A DNA stretch of 64,000 bases, taken from assembly GCF_003600685.1 (NCBI RefSeq), contig NZ_CP032084.1, forward strand, positions 2,046,001 to 2,110,000. Reading direction: 5' to 3'. Position 1 is the first letter of the stretch; every line of letters starts with the position of its first letter. Below are positions 61,694 through 64,000 of the stretch, in pieces. The position numbers were made by a program, and so were the translations under genes. The notes below the pieces were generated by a model. That model was not told where the DNA came from. It was given only the letters and a program-made list of their open reading frames with translations, and ran no database searches. This DNA is from Achromobacter sp. B7. GTDB taxonomy: Bacteria; Pseudomonadota; Gammaproteobacteria; Burkholderiales; Burkholderiaceae_B.

Positions 61694-62644
61694 TCAGTCC
61701 TGCCGCCTGCGCAGCCACTGCCTGACGACTTCGCCGCCGCTGACCAGGGTGATGCCCGACAGCACCAGCACCGCGCCGATGGCGAAGCCCGCGTCCAGCG
61801 GTTCATCCAGGATCAGCACGCCGAAGCTCACCCCGAACAGCGGCGTCATGAACGACAGGATCGACAGGCGCGACGCCAGGTAGCGGCGCAACAGCCAGAA
61901 CCACGCCAGGTAACTGGACAAGGCCACGACCACCGCCTGGAACGCCACGCTGGTCAAGGCCGCCGTCGTGGGGCGGATGGTGTGCTGGCCGGTGACCACG
62001 GCATAGGCCAAGAGGCCCACCGCCGCCACCGCCATCTGATACAGCAAGGTCTTGGACGGGGCCGCCTCGGACAACGACGTTGCGCGGATGGCGACCGTGG
62101 TGGCGCCCCACAGCAAGCCCGCCGCCAATCCCATGGCGTCGCCCAGCAGCATGTTGGCGGCGCCGGCGGCTTCGCGCGGTGCGCCGCCCTTGAACAGGAA
62201 CGCCACCGCAATACCGCCGAAAGCAATCGCGACCCCCAGCCATTGCAGCGGCTGCATGCGTTCTTCGGGCAGCAACCAATGCAGCCCCAGCGCGGCAAAT
62301 ATGGGCGCGGTGTACAGAAACACCGACATGTGCGAGGCCGTGGTGTACAGCAGCCCCTGCGCCACGAACAGGAATTCCGCGCCGAACAGCAAGCCGACAA
62401 GCAGGCCTGGCAGCGCCGTGCCGTCGCGCACGGCGCCCCGGCCTTCGGCGTGCCAGACCACCACCGCCAGCACCAGCGCGGCAAAGCTGGATCGCAGCGC
62501 AATCTGCATGATGGGCGCGATGTCGGCGGCCACCAGCTTGATGGCAATTTGCTGAAAGCCCCAGCACACGCACAGGGCCAGCATGCCGGTGGTGGCCAGC
62601 GTGTCCAGCGGCAAGCGCAGCGGTTTGGACGCGGGCGCCGTCAC
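61694..62644 (-). CDS. EamA/DMT-family transporter
   Basis: A 316-residue DMT transporter with ten helices in two EamA repeats (CVCWGFQQIAIKLV at the start of the first). The GTG at 62644 overlaps the stop of the thioredoxin-like gene (GTGA), which decides the start; a longer frame upstream is not credible. It is convergent with the other EamA gene, and the two are not close copies. Substrate unknown. Confidence 0.86.
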   Translation of the reverse strand: MTAPASKPLRLPLDTLATTGMLALCVCWGFQQIAIKLVAADIAPIMQIALRSSFAALVLAVVVWHAEGRGAVRDGTALPGLLVGLLFGAEFLFVAQGLLYTTASHMSVFLYTAPIFAALGLHWLLPEERMQPLQWLGVAIAFGGIAVAFLFKGGAPREAAGAANMLLGDAMGLAAGLLWGATTVAIRATSLSEAAPSKTLLYQMAVAAVGLLAYAVVTGQHTIRPTTAALTSVAFQAVVVALSSYLAWFWLLRRYLASRLSILSFMTPLFGVSFGVLILDEPLDAGFAIGAVLVLSGITLVSGGEVVRQWLRRRQD

Positions 62645-62976
62645 GGCAATTCGGCGGGGTAGCTGTCCAGCGCCAGGCCGATCTGTTGGCGCAAGTCCCA
62701 TTCGGCCAGCGTCGATTGCACCGGCCCGAAAAAGGCGCCGTCGCGTGTCACAAACATGGCGGGCAGGTGAAAGACTTCGTAGCGCTCAACCAGGCCACGG
62801 TTGTCCCCGGCGTCCACCCAACAGACCCGTTCCACCGGCAGTTCCAGCGCGGGCAGCTGTTCGCGCGCAATGCGGCAGGTGCCGCAGGTGCGGCTATGGA
62901 AGACCAGCAGCGACAAGCCGGGCGCGTCCAGCAGGAAGCGGTCGGCGGTGCTGTCGTTCAGTTCTATCTGTTCCAT
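62641..62976 (-). CDS. Thioredoxin-like protein
   Basis: A 111-residue cytosolic thioredoxin-fold protein with the active site CGTC at residues 31-34 (HSRTCGTCR) and the cis-Pro in FHLPAMFV. No signal peptide. It is not a canonical thioredoxin, which has WCGPC. It forms an operon with the EamA transporter (4-bp overlap). It may reduce a partner disulfide; partner unknown. Confidence 0.84.
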   Translation of the reverse strand: MEQIELNDSTADRFLLDAPGLSLLVFHSRTCGTCRIAREQLPALELPVERVCWVDAGDNRGLVERYEVFHLPAMFVTRDGAFFGPVQSTLAEWDLRQQIGLALDSYPAELP

Positions 62977-63064
62977 GGGGATTCATCCGGGGCAAGGCAG
63001 CCATTATGGCAGCGCGCCGCCCCGTGGCCGGCGATAACCGTGGGGGCGGAATGGGTGTGGCGCG

Positions 63065-64000
63065 TCAGGCGCCGCGCAGCACGCGGTCCAGTTGCAGCAC
63101 GGACTGATACAGCACGCGCGTGCCGTCCAGCAGCTGCGACGGTTCGATCCATTCTTCCGGGCAGTGGCTGCGGCCGTTCAGGCACGGGATGAAAATCATG
63201 CCGATGGGGCCGGTGGGCGCCATGTAGACGGCGTCGTGGCCGGCACCGCTGGGCAGGCGCATGGACGCGTAACCCAGCTGGTCCGCCGCCGCTTTCACGG
63301 CGTCCATCACCAGGGGTGAGCAGTCGGTGGGCTGGGCGCGGCTTAGTTGGGTGAAGCCGGCCGTCAGGCGCCACGCCTTCAGGTCGTCGGCGACGCCGGC
63401 CATCAATGTTTCGGGGAAGCTGTCCAGCACGGCGTTGCTGTCGCTGCGCATTTCCAGCGTCATCTCGACGCGGCCCGGCACGGCGTTGGCGGCGTTGGGC
63501 GTCATCGACAGCCGGCCCACGGTGGCCACCACGTAATGCGGGTTGCCGCTGGCGGCGCTGGCCTGGCGGCTGGCCGCGTCGATGATGCGTGCCGCGCCCA
63601 CCAGGGCGTCGCGGCGGATGTCCATGGGCGTGGTGCCGGCGTGGTCGGGTTGGCCTTGCACCACGATCTGCACGCGGCGGATGCCAACGATGTTGGTGAC
63701 CACGCCGATCGGCAGGCCACGGCTTTCCAGTACGGGGCCCTGTTCGATGTGCAGTTCGACGAAGGCCGCGGTGCCGCCCGCGCCACGCAGCGGTGCGCTC
63801 AACGCGGCGGGGTCGCCGCCGATGCGGGCGATGCCCTGGGCCAGCGATTCGCCGGCGGGGTTGCAGGCGGCCAGCATGTCCGCCGACAACTGGCCGCTAA
63901 GGGCGCGGCTGCCCACGCACGAGATGCCGTAGTCGCTGGGTTCTTCGGACAGGAAGTCGATGACTTCAAAAGGGTGGTCAAGTTCGATGCCGTGCTCGTT
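63065..64000 (-). CDS. M20-family amidohydrolase (allantoate / N-carbamoyl amino acid), partial
   Basis: The C-terminal 311 residues of a zinc-dependent hydrolase of the allantoate amidohydrolase/beta-ureidopropionase/N-carbamoyl-L-amino acid hydrolase group; the gene continues beyond the right edge. Seen are the lid-domain segment AAFVELHIEQGPVLE, QGQPDHAGTTPMDIRRDAL, and GAGHDAVYMAPTGPIGMIFIP with the C-terminal His and loop. These enzymes hydrolyse ureido or carbamoyl groups in purine, pyrimidine or hydantoin breakdown. Exact substrate needs the N-terminal half and context to the right. Confidence 0.88.
   Translation of the reverse strand, partial: NEHGIELDHPFEVIDFLSEEPSDYGISCVGSRALSGQLSADMLAACNPAGESLAQGIARIGGDPAALSAPLRGAGGTAAFVELHIEQGPVLESRGLPIGVVTNIVGIRRVQIVVQGQPDHAGTTPMDIRRDALVGAARIIDAASRQASAASGNPHYVVATVGRLSMTPNAANAVPGRVEMTLEMRSDSNAVLDSFPETLMAGVADDLKAWRLTAGFTQLSRAQPTDCSPLVMDAVKAAADQLGYASMRLPSGAGHDAVYMAPTGPIGMIFIPCLNGRSHCPEEWIEPSQLLDGTRVLYQSVLQLDRVLRGA

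Overview
The window is one GC-rich, densely packed stretch of bacterial chromosome. Gene content and protein style point to the Alcaligenaceae (Achromobacter/Bordetella group), most likely Achromobacter; this is a judgement from family resemblance, not a database match. I see no rRNA, tRNA, insertion sequence, phage gene, CRISPR array or replication origin.

Layout. 0.3-16 kb is mixed housekeeping: aldo/keto reductase, a PepSY membrane pair with a Fur-like site, a metallophosphatase, penicillin-binding protein 1A, an AraC regulator divergent from a fosmidomycin-resistance-type exporter, a diguanylate cyclase, an S9 peptidase lipoprotein, a small lipoprotein, a thioesterase, DNA polymerase IV, a GatB/YqeY protein and a small exported protein. 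16.1-31.4 kb is a single reverse-strand operon of 17 genes with nearly every junction overlapping. It is an aryl polyene (APE) type II polyketide pigment cluster: ketosynthases, chain-length-factor-like protein, ketoreductase, two dehydratase units, two acyl carrier proteins, an aryl ligase, acyltransferases, a glycosyltransferase, a thioesterase, a LolA-like carrier, an MMPL exporter, a lipoprotein and a FAD enzyme resembling flavin halogenases. A phosphopantetheinyl transferase is divergent from it and probably activates the carrier proteins.

32.2-34 kb is a nitric-oxide module: flavohaemoglobin (hmp) and its repressor nsrR, behind a recognisable NsrR box. 34-52 kb is accessory metabolism with many one-component regulators: D-amino-acid dehydrogenase and proline dehydrogenase, an FMN reductase, three LysR genes (two overlapping), an MFS porter, a glutathione transferase, a PNPOx-like protein, an HxlR/MFS divergent pair, and an acyl-CoA dehydrogenase plus acyl-CoA synthetase divergent from a Crp/Fnr regulator. 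52-56 kb holds a stand-alone pyruvate dehydrogenase E1 (aceE type) behind a strong palindromic operator and a divergent MarR/racemase pair, then glutathione reductase. The right end has a DUF72 protein, a LysE exporter, a MocR regulator, a GNAT enzyme, two EamA transporters, a thioredoxin-like protein and an M20 amidohydrolase cut by the window edge.

A window-wide oddity is the number of short tandem repeats (11-39 bp units) in gene leaders, at gene ends and in frame inside linkers. At least ten separate loci have them, each with a different unit. Many start codons were chosen from ribosome-binding sites or 4-bp stop/start overlaps; several are GTG or TTG.
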